Assembly: GCA_910585075.1 (NCBI GenBank)
Contig: CAJUED010000006.1
Location: 1-64,000 of the forward strand
Direction: 5' to 3'
DNA: 64,000 bases
From: an uncultured Lachnospiraceae bacterium
Lineage (GTDB): Bacteria; Bacillota; Clostridia; Lachnospirales; Lachnospiraceae
The notes beneath the pieces are model-generated. The model worked only from the letters and a program-made list of their open reading frames with translations, made no database searches and was not told the origin of the DNA. Position numbers and translations under genes: made by a program. This document shows positions 25,120 to 33,381 of this stretch, piece by piece; the stretch's first letter is position 1, and each line of letters begins with the position of its first letter.

Positions 25120-25587
25120 ATGATAAAAATATTATTCATATGCCACGGCAACATATGTCGTTCCCCAATGGCCGAATTCATTTTAAAAGACATGGTAAAA
25201 AAGAAAGGCCTCTCAGACAATTTTTACATTGCCTCAGCCGCCACCAGCAGCGAGGAAATCGGCAACCCTGTCCACTACGGAACCCGAAACAAGCTCTCCG
25301 CCTACGGTATCAGCACCGCCGGCAAAACCGCGACCCGCATGAAAAAGCAGGATTACAAAGCATACGATTATCTCATTGGCATGGATGACTGGAACATCCG
25401 AAATATGCAAAGAATCACAGGCGGCGACCCCGAGCATAAAATATACAAGCTGCTTGAATTTGCAGGCAGCATGCGGGATATTGCCGACCCCTGGTATACG
25501 GGGAATTTTGATGTGACCTATGACGACATTGTGGAAGGATGCACAGCTTTTCTAGAGATGATTGAAAAGGACATCCTCCATCAATAA
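25120..25587 (+). CDS. Low-molecular-weight protein tyrosine phosphatase
   Basis: A 155-residue cytoplasmic phosphatase. The active-site P-loop CHGNICRS lies at residues 8-15 and the general-acid Asp in DPWYTG near 127. The length matches the family. Such enzymes dephosphorylate tyrosine kinases of capsule/exopolysaccharide control or arginine-phosphorylated proteins; the substrate here is unknown. AAGGAG 9 nt before the ATG gives a firm start. The first seven codons and all upstream sequence come from element B, and the core TGCCAC (25141-25146) encodes part of the P-loop. The gene stays intact after integration but under element-supplied 5' sequence. No promoter is obvious between the integrase and the ATG. 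Confidence 0.93.
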   Translation: MIKILFICHGNICRSPMAEFILKDMVKKKGLSDNFYIASAATSSEEIGNPVHYGTRNKLSAYGISTAGKTATRMKKQDYKAYDYLIGMDDWNIRNMQRITGGDPEHKIYKLLEFAGSMRDIADPWYTGNFDVTYDDIVEGCTAFLEMIEKDILHQ

Positions 25588-25631
25588 CCGTTTTGTGCGG
25601 ATTATCAGTACTCCTTTTTTGCAGTGCCGTA

Positions 25632-25973
25632 TTAGAACCAATTTGTGCTTGAATCAATTTCAAGTGCTGCGGTTCCGTCAGGGTGATGCTTTGTAGTGAT
25701 TTTAGTGGTTCCCCACCATTGGGCACTGGTATCACCCTCACGGACATCATAGGAATACAGTGCGGAAATATCCAATTCCGGGTATTTCACTATCAATTCA
25801 TTCAATACCGGTACAATATCTTCTTCAGGAATATGACATTCAGCTTTATAATAATGATAAATTTTGTGCTTTTCCCAGTCCGGTTTGTTTTGTGCGGCCA
25901 GATTTATACGCTCCATTGCAGCTTCAAGAATGCTATCTGCTACTTGAGCACTTATGCTGATTTGAACATTCAT
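25632..25973 (-). CDS. Conserved-looking hypothetical protein (113 aa)
   Basis: A 113-residue soluble protein starting MNVQISISAQVADSIL, with a middle HIPEEDIVPVLNELIVKYPELDIS and a Trp-containing end (SAQWWGTTKI). The frame extends further upstream, but GGGGGA precedes the ATG at 25973. No family is recognised. It is convergent with the phosphatase gene. The alternating hydrophobic pattern suggests an alpha/beta fold. Confidence 0.6.
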   Translation of the reverse strand: MNVQISISAQVADSILEAAMERINLAAQNKPDWEKHKIYHYYKAECHIPEEDIVPVLNELIVKYPELDISALYSYDVREGDTSAQWWGTTKITTKHHPDGTAALEIDSSTNWF

Positions 25974-26060
25974 TTTAATCCCCCATACTACCAACAGCCC
26001 ACATATTTGGGCGTGGGAACAAATTTATCAGATACCTTGCAAAGTGTGGCACCCGTTGTT

Positions 26061-26516
26061 TCAGCTCTTATGAATGTACATTCTGCTCAGTTCCGGTTCC
26101 CCATCCCCCTGCACCATGCACAAGAATTCCCATCCATAGCGTTCATAAAATGAAGTATGGTCTGTGATAAGATACAGAGTATCGATTCCTTTTTCATGCA
26201 TATCGTCGCACACATAATGCAGTAGAGCTCCGGCGATTCCCTGACAGCGCATATCTTCTTCCGTATAAACTGCACAGACATTTGGCGTAAGGTCTTTCCT
26301 GTCATGAAAATCATTTTCAATAACCCCAAGCCCGCCGACAATTCGATTGTGGGCAACAGCCATATACCATTGTGGGACAGGATTTCTTTTTTCGAGACAG
26401 TCTTTCATACTCTCAACATATGCTTCCAAAGGGATACCCCATTTTTCATGAAACCATTGAGCGGCCTGCTCTTTCATTTCGGGCTTGTCTGTTAAGCGAA
26501 TTATTTTATAGTCCAT
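26061..26516 (-). CDS. GNAT-family N-acetyltransferase
   Basis: A 151-residue single-domain acetyltransferase. The central strand VCAVYTEEDMRCQGIAGALLHYV carries the acetyl-CoA binding signature (R/Q-x-x-G-x-A/G: RCQGIAGALL). The C-terminal TLYLITDHTSFYERYGWEFL is the typical GNAT motif B end. The substrate cannot be told. GGAGG precedes the ATG with slightly long spacing. Monocistronic. Confidence 0.85.
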   Translation of the reverse strand: MDYKIIRLTDKPEMKEQAAQWFHEKWGIPLEAYVESMKDCLEKRNPVPQWYMAVAHNRIVGGLGVIENDFHDRKDLTPNVCAVYTEEDMRCQGIAGALLHYVCDDMHEKGIDTLYLITDHTSFYERYGWEFLCMVQGDGEPELSRMYIHKS

Positions 26517-26695
26517 TTTGGAAAATTACCTCCTGTATTTTTTTTCAGTATATATCAATTTGCGCTTTTTGAGAATATGTTTTGAAGAAAAGCAGTGTTT
26601 GAGAGCAAACATTTAGCCGGATTAGCATTTGCCAGGAAAAACTATTGTATTATAAATGTTTCATATCCGATTCAGCAGTGATTTCAGAGTTGTTC

Positions 26696-26724
26696 TTGAC
26701 ACATTATTCCACTTTTACTAAGAT
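26696..26724 (+). promoter_or_regulatory. Promoter of the second acetyltransferase
   Basis: TTGACA (26696-26701) and TAAGAT (26719-26724) are 17 bp apart. The predicted leader to the ATG at 26941 is about 210 nt and contains the 13-bp tandem repeat. Confidence 0.55.
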
Positions 26725-26790
26725 AAAAAATACTCCACGGTTGTGCATCTGGTAAGGTGTTTGAGTAACATGCCTGCCATAGGGCAGAGC

Positions 26791-26854
26791 ATATGTACGA
26801 AGTATATGTATAAGGTATATACACAAAGTACATGCATGGAGTACAATATACCTT
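26791..26854. repeat. Degenerate 13-bp tandem repeat
   Basis: About five units of consensus TA(C/T)ATGTAT(A/G)AAG-type sequence lie head to tail: 26791-26802, 26803-26815, 26816-26828, 26829-26841 and 26842-26854. They fall in the leader of the acetyltransferase gene. The rest of 26520-26940 shows no other gene or element. Confidence 0.55.
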
Positions 26855-26940
26855 TGGTAATTCATAGCCCTTTACATTCAGTGGAGATCGCTTGCAGCAG
26901 GATTATTGACTTACAGGTATTGAAGAAATGGAGGTCTGAA

Positions 26941-27780
26941 ATGATTTTTGAGCTTGAACAAAAGGAAAAAGCAGCGGTATTATTTGACGGATGGCAGGAA
27001 ACTCTGATATGGTCCTGTCTGCAAAATGTGATGGGAACGCTTTATGTGGATGCAATAGAAAATCCCTCATCCGCCATGGTTTTGCTGGGAGATTTCTGTT
27101 TTCCGGCAGGGAAACCTAACAGGGAACTGGTCTTATACGGACCGAAGTGGTATAGACTGGAGAACATAACCGGTGAAGAAAAGAGGCCAAAGGAAGAAAG
27201 GGCTCCTGAAGATACGAAGGAGAGCCTGGCAGAAATGATTATAGTTCCTCAAAATCCTGCATGGGCGGATTTAATCGAGGAATGCTATGGAGAAAGGGCA
27301 AAGAAAGTCACTCGTTACGCGATAAAAAAGGAGCCGGGTATTTTTGATGGGGATAAGCTTTTGACAGTAGTGAAGGCTTTGCCAAAAGGCTATGAACTGA
27401 AGATGATTGATGAAGATTTATTCCGGTATTGCAGACAAATAGAATGGTGCGGAGATTGGGTATCTCAATATAAAGATTACGCTGAGTACAGAGACCATGG
27501 TCTTGGCGCTGTGATTTTAAAGGACGGCGAGCCGGTTTCCGGGGCTTCTTCTTACTCCGGTTTTTTAGGCGGCATAGAAATTGAGATTGACACCAGAGAA
27601 GACCACCGCAGGAAGGGGCTTGCCTATATTTGCGGGGCAAAGCTGATTTTGGAATGCCTTGAGCGGGGCTGGTATCCCAGTTGGGATGCGCAGAATAAGT
27701 GGTCGGTGGCCTTATCGGAAAAGCTGGGGTATCATTTTGACCATGAATACACGGCATATGAAATTCGCCTTTGCAGATAA
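26941..27780 (+). CDS. GNAT-type acetyltransferase (GNAT_acetyltran/PF12746-like)
   Basis: A 279-residue protein with two halves. The N-terminal region (1-95) is of the type seen in the GNAT_acetyltran family (FELEQKEKAAVLFDGW, VLLGDFCFPAGKP). The C-terminal acetyltransferase domain contains IEIEIDTREDHRRKGLAYICGAKLI, which includes the acetyl-CoA motif HRRKGLA, and ends with SEKLGYHF. An open frame continues upstream to 26743, but GGAGG at about 26930 fixes the ATG at 26941. The substrate is unknown. Confidence 0.85.
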   Translation: MIFELEQKEKAAVLFDGWQETLIWSCLQNVMGTLYVDAIENPSSAMVLLGDFCFPAGKPNRELVLYGPKWYRLENITGEEKRPKEERAPEDTKESLAEMIIVPQNPAWADLIEECYGERAKKVTRYAIKKEPGIFDGDKLLTVVKALPKGYELKMIDEDLFRYCRQIEWCGDWVSQYKDYAEYRDHGLGAVILKDGEPVSGASSYSGFLGGIEIEIDTREDHRRKGLAYICGAKLILECLERGWYPSWDAQNKWSVALSEKLGYHFDHEYTAYEIRLCR

Positions 27781-27803
27781 TGTCAGGTTTTCCTTGAATA
27801 ATT

Positions 27804-29144
27804 TTACCGATATTTCCGCACGGCAAACATGCACAGCAGTGTCTGGACCGCCTGACTGACCAAAAGTCCCCACAGGTATCCATGGATTCCCAGCACAGGG
27901 ATGCCCCAAAAGACAAAGACAAGCCTCACCAGCAGGCTCAGCATGCTGTAAAAGAAGGTGAGGCCGGTTTTGCCAAGGCCGTTTAAAATGCTGTTAAGAG
28001 TACTGGCAATATACATAAGCGGGCACAGAAAGCTTAAAATGATGATAAAGCTTCCCGCAAGGGTGCTCTGATAAAGCAGATTTCCCAAAAACTTTCCGGT
28101 ACACAGAAAGACGGAAGTACATAAAATTCCCAGCAGAAAGCCGTAGCGTATGCATTTGTGCACGGCTTTTTTTATGGTATTTACATTGTCCGCGGCGTCG
28201 GCTTCCGAGACAATGGGCAGAAGCAGTACACAGATGGAATTGGTGATTGCACTTGGAAAAAAAATTAAAGGCATGGCCATTCCCGTGAGAACACCATAAA
28301 CGCTCAGGGCGGTTGCATTATCATATCCATAATGGATTAACCTATTAGGGATAAAAATTGCCTCAATACTTTGTAAAAAGTTGATGATAACACGGTTTAA
28401 GGACAAGGGAACTGCAAGTTTTAAAAGCCCCTTGGAGGCGGTCAAAAAAGCCGGAAAATCCGGAGAAAAAAGGGGCCCGTAATTTCTTGGTACCACATGG
28501 GCAAAGTGGGCCCGCACCGCAATCAGGGAAACCAGCATGGAGGCGCTTTCCCCAATGACCAGCCCCACAACGGCAAAGCTGATGGTGGGGGTCATATGAT
28601 GCTTTAAGCAAAACCAGTAAATCAGATAAACGCTGCCCACCCGGATAAGCTGCTCGGAAAGCTGGCAGAGGGCAGGAACGGCGGTTTGGCGTATGCCGTA
28701 AAAATACCCGTTGATACAGGAGTGGACGGTTGCCATGGGAATGGACAGAGCGATAATGCGCAGCAGGGGTGCAGTGCGGCTTTCCATCAAAAAATATACT
28801 GCTATTTCGTCTGCATAGCAGTAAATTCCCGCAGCGCACAAAAGGGAAAGGCTCATGGAAAGAAGAAAGCCTGCGGACAGATGCAAAACAGAGGAGCGGT
28901 AATCCTTTGAGATAGTTTCCCCGGCTACATATTTGGAGATGGCAGTCTGCATTCCTGCCACGGTCAGGGAAAAGGAGAGGGCGAGAACCGGAGAAATCAA
29001 CTGATAAATACCCATGCCCTCGGGGCCGAACAGCCGGGATAAAAAAATCCGGTAAAAGAAACCGATAAAACGGCTTGCAAAACCGGTGATGGTCAGAATA
29101 AGGGTTCCTGTTATGAGGGGATTATTTTTTCGCAGAGAGAGCAT
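27804..29144 (-). CDS. Polysaccharide/lipid-linked precursor flippase (SpoVB/MurJ-like, MATE/MOP superfamily)
   Basis: A 446-residue integral membrane protein with about 12-14 hydrophobic segments. The first block (ITGTLILTITGFASRFIGFFYRIFLSRLFGPEGMGIYQL) is the hallmark N-terminus of the SpoVB/YtgP polysaccharide transport group. Members flip lipid-linked sugars or peptidoglycan precursors; in spore formers SpoVB supports cortex synthesis. The frame is open further upstream, but AAGGATG lies properly before the ATG at 29144 and the family start matches there. It is divergent from nifS. Confidence 0.85.
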   Translation of the reverse strand: MLSLRKNNPLITGTLILTITGFASRFIGFFYRIFLSRLFGPEGMGIYQLISPVLALSFSLTVAGMQTAISKYVAGETISKDYRSSVLHLSAGFLLSMSLSLLCAAGIYCYADEIAVYFLMESRTAPLLRIIALSIPMATVHSCINGYFYGIRQTAVPALCQLSEQLIRVGSVYLIYWFCLKHHMTPTISFAVVGLVIGESASMLVSLIAVRAHFAHVVPRNYGPLFSPDFPAFLTASKGLLKLAVPLSLNRVIINFLQSIEAIFIPNRLIHYGYDNATALSVYGVLTGMAMPLIFFPSAITNSICVLLLPIVSEADAADNVNTIKKAVHKCIRYGFLLGILCTSVFLCTGKFLGNLLYQSTLAGSFIIILSFLCPLMYIASTLNSILNGLGKTGLTFFYSMLSLLVRLVFVFWGIPVLGIHGYLWGLLVSQAVQTLLCMFAVRKYR

Positions 29145-29214
29145 ATATATTACATCCTTGCATACGGCTTTTGAGGCCATTATCGTTATTGATAAATATA
29201 TGCCGCCATCTTCA

Positions 29215-29243
29215 TTGACAGAACAGGCGCGGAATGTTATCAT
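29215..29243 (+). promoter_or_regulatory. Promoter of nifS-nifU-mnmA
   Basis: TTGACA (29215-29220) and TATCAT (29238-29243) are 17 bp apart and about 50 bp upstream of the nifS ATG. A strong sigma-A-type match. Confidence 0.75.
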
Positions 29244-29292
29244 GTGAAAGGAAAACCTAGTAAAACGATAGGAATAGTGAAAGGAGTTATCC

Positions 29293-30480
29293 ATGGACCA
29301 GTTTATATATTTAGATAATGCGGCCACCACAAGGACATCACCTGAGGTTGTTAAGGCCATGCTTCCTTATTTTTCTGAAAATTACGGAAATGCCAGCAGC
29401 ATTTACAGGCTGGGCAGCGAGAGCAAACGGGCAATCATGCAGTCCCGGGAAATCATAGCAGAGAGCCTTAATGCGGACCCTGCTGAAATCTACTTCACGG
29501 CAGGGGGAACGGAGGCTGACAACTGGGCGCTGATTGCGGCGGCGGAGAGCACCGGGGCAAAGGGCGGACATATCATCACCTCTAAAATTGAGCACCACGC
29601 CGTGCTTCACACCTGCGAGTATCTGGAAAAAAGAGGCTATGAAATCAGTTATATTGACGTGGACGAAAATGGGATTCTCAAGCTGGAGGACTTAAGGAAA
29701 AACATCCGCCCGGACACAATTCTGATTTCAGTCATGTTTGCCAACAACGAAATCGGTTCCCTTCAGCCGATAAAGGAGATTGGCGAAATTGCAAAGGAAA
29801 AAGGAATTTTGTTCCACACGGATGCAGTGCAGGCCTACGGCCATATGTCCATTGATGTAAAGGAGCTTCACATTGACATGTTGAGCGCCAGCGGCCATAA
29901 ATTAAACGGGCCTAAGGGAATCGGATTTTTATATATAAAGAAAGGGGTGAAAATCCGCTCTTTTATCCATGGAGGCGCCCAGGAGAGAAGAAGGCGTGCG
30001 GGAACGGAGAATGTTCCGGGAATCGTAGGCCTTGGAGAGGCGGTTCGCCTTGCTTTTTCCGGGCTTGCGGAAAGGGAGAAGAAGATACGCGGGCTGCGGG
30101 ATTATTTGATCAGCCGGATTGAGAAAGAGATTCCCTACTGTCAGTTAAACGGTGACAGAGAAAAAAGGCTATCCAATAACGTAAATTTCAGCTTTCGGTT
30201 TATAGAGGGAGAGTCCCTTTTGATTATGCTGGATATGAAGGGAATCTGCGCTTCCAGCGGTTCCGCATGCACCTCGGGTTCCTTGGACCCTTCCCATGTA
30301 CTCCTGGCAATCGGCCTTCCTCATGAAATTGCCCATGGCTCTTTGCGTCTTACCTTAAGTGAAGACAATACCATGGAGGAGATGGACGTGGCGGTTGCGG
30401 CCATCGAAGAAGCGGTTAGCAAACTGCGGCAGATGTCCCCGCTATATGAGGATTTTATCAAGAAAGAGAAACTGCGGTAA
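29293..30480 (+). CDS. nifS: Cysteine desulfurase NifS/IscS type
   Basis: A 395-residue PLP enzyme converting cysteine to alanine and passing persulfide sulfur to scaffold and tRNA-modifying partners. Visible features are the N-terminal YLDNAATT, the PLP-lysine motif SGHKLNGPKG (about 202-211), the RRAGTENVPG block and the catalytic Cys in ICASSGSACTSG (about 322-333). The length is typical. AAAGGAG precedes the ATG. nifU and mnmA follow in the same direction, so it probably supplies sulfur both for Fe-S clusters and for tRNA 2-thiouridine. Confidence 0.95.
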   Translation: MDQFIYLDNAATTRTSPEVVKAMLPYFSENYGNASSIYRLGSESKRAIMQSREIIAESLNADPAEIYFTAGGTEADNWALIAAAESTGAKGGHIITSKIEHHAVLHTCEYLEKRGYEISYIDVDENGILKLEDLRKNIRPDTILISVMFANNEIGSLQPIKEIGEIAKEKGILFHTDAVQAYGHMSIDVKELHIDMLSASGHKLNGPKGIGFLYIKKGVKIRSFIHGGAQERRRRAGTENVPGIVGLGEAVRLAFSGLAEREKKIRGLRDYLISRIEKEIPYCQLNGDREKRLSNNVNFSFRFIEGESLLIMLDMKGICASSGSACTSGSLDPSHVLLAIGLPHEIAHGSLRLTLSEDNTMEEMDVAVAAIEEAVSKLRQMSPLYEDFIKKEKLR

Positions 30481-30658
30481 TCGCACTTGACTTGCTAAAG
30501 GACCGGTCGGCGGCAGAGTGTGACAGAGCGATTCATAAAAACGGTTCAATATCCATACATGAAAGGCATGTTGCGCTTAGCAGTACAGCAAGCTCCATGC
30601 CGGTTTGCATGTAGCGGGGGTATTGACCGGATGAAGATGAAAAGAAAGGAAATGAGTT

Positions 30659-31093
30659 ATGTACAGTGAAAAGGTAATGGACCATTTTACAAATCCCAGA
30701 AACATGGGTGAGATAGAAAATGCCAGCGGCGTAGGGACCGTGGGCAATGCCAAATGCGGGGATATCATGCGAATCTATCTGGACATTGATGAAAATCATG
30801 TGATTCAGGATTGTAAATTCAAAACATTTGGGTGCGGGGCAGCAGTGGCCACCAGCAGCATGGCTACCGAACTGGTAAAGGGAAAAACAGTGGAGGAAGC
30901 CCTTGGTGTAACCAACAAGGCGGTCATGGAGGCTCTTGACGGACTACCGCCGGTGAAGGTGCACTGCTCTTTGCTTGCAGAGGAGGCAATCCACGCCGCA
31001 CTTTGGGACTACGCGAAGAAAAACGATATTAAAATCGAAGGCTTAAAAGAACCAAAAAATGATATCAGCGAAGAAGATACGGAAGACTATTAA
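30659..31093 (+). CDS. nifU: NifU/IscU-type Fe-S cluster scaffold
   Basis: A 144-residue scaffold with the three ligand cysteines visible: AKCGD (about 36), FGCGAAVATSSM (about 60) and VKVHCSLLAEEAI (about 102). The N-terminal YSEKVMDHFTNPRNMG is diagnostic. It lacks the Nfu domain of full nitrogen-fixation NifU and is the short Firmicutes form, with a charged tail. It assembles Fe-S clusters using sulfur from the upstream desulfurase. The 178-nt gap to nifS contains no gene that I can see. Confidence 0.95.
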   Translation: MYSEKVMDHFTNPRNMGEIENASGVGTVGNAKCGDIMRIYLDIDENHVIQDCKFKTFGCGAAVATSSMATELVKGKTVEEALGVTNKAVMEALDGLPPVKVHCSLLAEEAIHAALWDYAKKNDIKIEGLKEPKNDISEEDTEDY

Positions 31094-31179
31094 GTAAACA
31101 TTCAGCCGGTCGGAAATATTTTGTTAAATATGGCAAAGAGGGTTTATGCAATATGCTGCCAGCAGTATGGAGGAGTATC

Positions 31180-32265
31180 ATGAAACAAAAAGTAGTGGTG
31201 GGCATGTCAGGAGGAGTTGACTCCGCTGTGGCGGCTTATCTTTTAAAAGAACAGGGATATGAGGTCATAGGAGTCACCATGCAGATTTGGAATGAGGATT
31301 TACCTCATGAAGAAGACGGTGGCTGCTGCGGCCTTTCCGCGGTGGAAGATGCAAGGCGGGTAGCGGGTGTACTTGACATTCCCCACTATGTCATGAATTT
31401 CAAAAAGGAATTCCAGGATAAGGTGATAGATTATTTTATTTCGGAGTATCTTTTGGGAAGGACGCCAAATCCCTGCATTGCCTGCAACAGATACGTGAAA
31501 TGGGAAGCCCTCCTTAGGCGGAGCATGGAGATTGGAGCGGACTACATTGCAACAGGCCACTATGCCGGAGTAGGGAGACTTGCAAATGGAAGATACGCGG
31601 TGCGTAATTCCGTTACGGCCCAAAAGGATCAGACCTACGCCCTCTACAATCTGACACAATTTCAACTGGCACATACGCTTATGCCGGTAGGAGATTACAC
31701 AAAAGAAGAAATAAGAGCCCTTGCGGAAAAAAATGGGCTGCCGGTGGCGGGAAAAGCTGACAGCCAGGATATTTGTTTCGTGCCTGATGGAGATTATGCG
31801 GGCTTTATCGCGCAGTCCGTACCGGAAAAGATTATGGGCCCCGGAAATTTTGTGTCGGAATCCGGAGAAATCATTGGAATCCACAAAGGACTCACCCATT
31901 ATACGGTTGGACAGCGCAAGGGCCTTGGCCTGTCCATGGGACACCCGGTATTTGTATCGGAGCTGCGTCCTGATACAAACGAGGTGGTTATCAGTGATGA
32001 AGATGTATTTGCCACAGGACTTGTCTGCAACCGGATAAACTTCATGGGAATGGAAAATCTGGAAAAGCCCCGCAGGCTTTGGGCCAAGGTGCGCTACGCC
32101 CACAAAGGAGCGTGGTGCACGGCTTATCAGAGCGAGGAGGACGAAATCAGCGTATCTTTTGATGAGCCTGTCCGGGCCATCACACCGGGACAGGCCGTGG
32201 TTTTTTACGACGGAGAATATGTGATGGGCGGCGGAACAATATTACAGCCGGTGAAACTCCGGTGA
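31180..32265 (+). CDS. mnmA: tRNA-specific 2-thiouridylase MnmA
   Basis: A 361-residue enzyme that thiolates U34 of Lys, Glu and Gln tRNAs. It contains the ATP-pyrophosphatase loop VGMSGGVDSAV, the first catalytic Cys in NPCIACNRYVKW (about 99), the second in DSQDICFVPDGDY (about 199) and the C-terminal beta-barrel domain (TVGQRKGLGL onward). A longer frame begins at 31153, but GGAGGAG places the start at 31180. It is downstream of nifS/nifU, whose desulfurase is the likely sulfur donor. Its end overlaps the convergent histidinol-phosphatase gene by 24 bp. Confidence 0.95.
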   Translation: MKQKVVVGMSGGVDSAVAAYLLKEQGYEVIGVTMQIWNEDLPHEEDGGCCGLSAVEDARRVAGVLDIPHYVMNFKKEFQDKVIDYFISEYLLGRTPNPCIACNRYVKWEALLRRSMEIGADYIATGHYAGVGRLANGRYAVRNSVTAQKDQTYALYNLTQFQLAHTLMPVGDYTKEEIRALAEKNGLPVAGKADSQDICFVPDGDYAGFIAQSVPEKIMGPGNFVSESGEIIGIHKGLTHYTVGQRKGLGLSMGHPVFVSELRPDTNEVVISDEDVFATGLVCNRINFMGMENLEKPRRLWAKVRYAHKGAWCTAYQSEEDEISVSFDEPVRAITPGQAVVFYDGEYVMGGGTILQPVKLR

Positions 32266-33060
32266 CCTTTTCTCGAAAACAGTATAATACCGAAAGCCGC
32301 AGCCGGTGAGAATCTCCGCAGCCCGGTCAAAGCCTCTTGCAATATTTGCCGGGGCATGGGCGTCGGAGCCCACCGTGATCATCTCGCCGCCTAACTCTTT
32401 ATACCGCTTTAAAACATCCGTACAGGGATTTAACTCTTTGAGCTGATAACCGATAGCCCCCGTATTTACCTCGAGCCCTATCTCCTTTTCGATTAAAATC
32501 TCCAGAATTTTATCGAAAATATCTTTATATTTATCATAGCAGTAATCCGCATCTTTTGTTTTCCCGTAGCGGACCACATAATCCAGATGGCCGTAAACAT
32601 CAAAATTTTCAAAGGCTTTCAGGTTGTCCAAAATAGAGGCAAAGTATTCTCTGTAAGCCTCCTCATCGCTCCTCCCTTCATAAAAATCCGGGAAATAGGG
32701 ATCCTTCCTGTTGCACAGATGAGAGGAGCCTATGATAAAGTCAAAGTCATGGTTTTTGGCATAAACTGCCAGCTCCCGGCGGAGGTGGGGCTGGAGGCCT
32801 AATTCAACGCCAAAAAGAAGCCTGATTTTCCCTGCATACTTTTCCTTACAGCGAATCAATTCATACAGATAGGAATCGGTATTCAGTTCAAACATGCCAT
32901 CTTCATCAGGTTTAGTGTACACATAGTCCATATCCAGATGCTCCGTAAAGCACATGGTGTCAAGTCCAAGGGAAATCCCCTTTAAAATCATTTCCTCCAT
33001 AGGAGCGTCACTGTCCCCGGAAAAAGAGGAGTGTAAATGCAAATCCGCTTTCAAAGCCAT
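32242..33060 (-). CDS. hisK: PHP-domain histidinol phosphatase (HisK type)
   Basis: A 272-residue metal-dependent phosphatase of the PHP superfamily. The metal-ligand motifs are visible: DLHLHSSFS at the N-terminus, the FTEHLD block (about 38-43), EVNTGAIG, and VGSDAHAP near the end. In Firmicutes such enzymes hydrolyse histidinol phosphate in histidine synthesis, though other PHP substrates are possible and no his genes adjoin. An open frame reaches 33192, but the fold begins at the ATG at 33060. The 3' end overlaps mnmA. Confidence 0.85.
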   Translation of the reverse strand: MALKADLHLHSSFSGDSDAPMEEMILKGISLGLDTMCFTEHLDMDYVYTKPDEDGMFELNTDSYLYELIRCKEKYAGKIRLLFGVELGLQPHLRRELAVYAKNHDFDFIIGSSHLCNRKDPYFPDFYEGRSDEEAYREYFASILDNLKAFENFDVYGHLDYVVRYGKTKDADYCYDKYKDIFDKILEILIEKEIGLEVNTGAIGYQLKELNPCTDVLKRYKELGGEMITVGSDAHAPANIARGFDRAAEILTGCGFRYYTVFEKRSPEFHRL

Positions 33061-33133
33061 AATTTTCCTCATTTCTGCGCTGCTCTCTGGGCATTGCAAG
33101 TTTGTGGATGCAGCGCTGACACAAACTTGTGGG

Positions 33134-33227
33134 GGCTGTCGCAATAAGAATAGTAGACACAAGATATACGAATATCTGGTTCCTTGAAACACAGTATCCT
33201 GTATACAGTTTTCTTAATGCGACAGCC
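33134..33227. terminator. Long inverted repeat in the hisK-gap interval
   Basis: The arms 33134-33150 and 33211-33227 pair over about 16-17 bp (GGCTGTCGCA against TGCGACAGCC plus AAGAA/TTCTT). The inner region contains a second palindrome, ACAGTATCCTGTATACAGT-like. A TCTTTTGTT tail follows. It could be a terminator for leftward or rightward transcripts, or a small palindromic insertion. Confidence 0.45.
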
Positions 33228-33318
33228 TCTTTTGTTCTCCTTAAATAAATTTTGTGAATGAAATTATAAAAATTATATAAAAAATGGTGGGAAATGACAA
33301 TTATTTTTCATTTACATC

Positions 33319-33347
33319 TTGAACTTTTGGGACAAATTAGGTAAAAT
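33319..33347 (+). promoter_or_regulatory. Promoter of gap
   Basis: TTGAAC (33319-33324) and TAAAAT (33342-33347) are 17 bp apart. The predicted leader of about 185 nt holds the three tandem 34-bp repeats. Confidence 0.65.
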
Positions 33348-33381
33348 AATTCTGCTGATAAAATTTTGTCAATCTAAGTTC

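Larger units (their letters stand above)
8945..25146. mobile_element. Integrative mobilizable element B
   Basis: The element is bounded by two copies of an LMW-PTP 5' end sharing the core TGCCAC(A/G)GCAA: 8939-8949 on the left and 25141-25151 on the right. Both ends also carry paired TTACCAAC sites and TTTTCAAGG motifs. The content is a mobC-mobA relaxase module with an oriT-like site, a coupling ATPase, DUF5688 and ArdC-type proteins, small regulators, two lipoproteins, a replication initiator, xis and two tyrosine recombinases. There are no type IV secretion channel genes, so transfer must depend on a helper element. The roughly 16-kb size and exact crossover bases are inferred. Confidence 0.8.

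Noticed and set aside
25120..25587. LMW-PTP disrupted by element B
   Set aside because: The reading frame is complete with P-loop and acid Asp intact and the ribosome binding site correctly spaced. Only the 8918 copy is truncated.
30481..30658. Short gene between nifS and nifU
   Set aside because: Frames of 60-90 codons on the minus strand lack ribosome binding sites and overlap nifU. The interval is probably untranslated leader.
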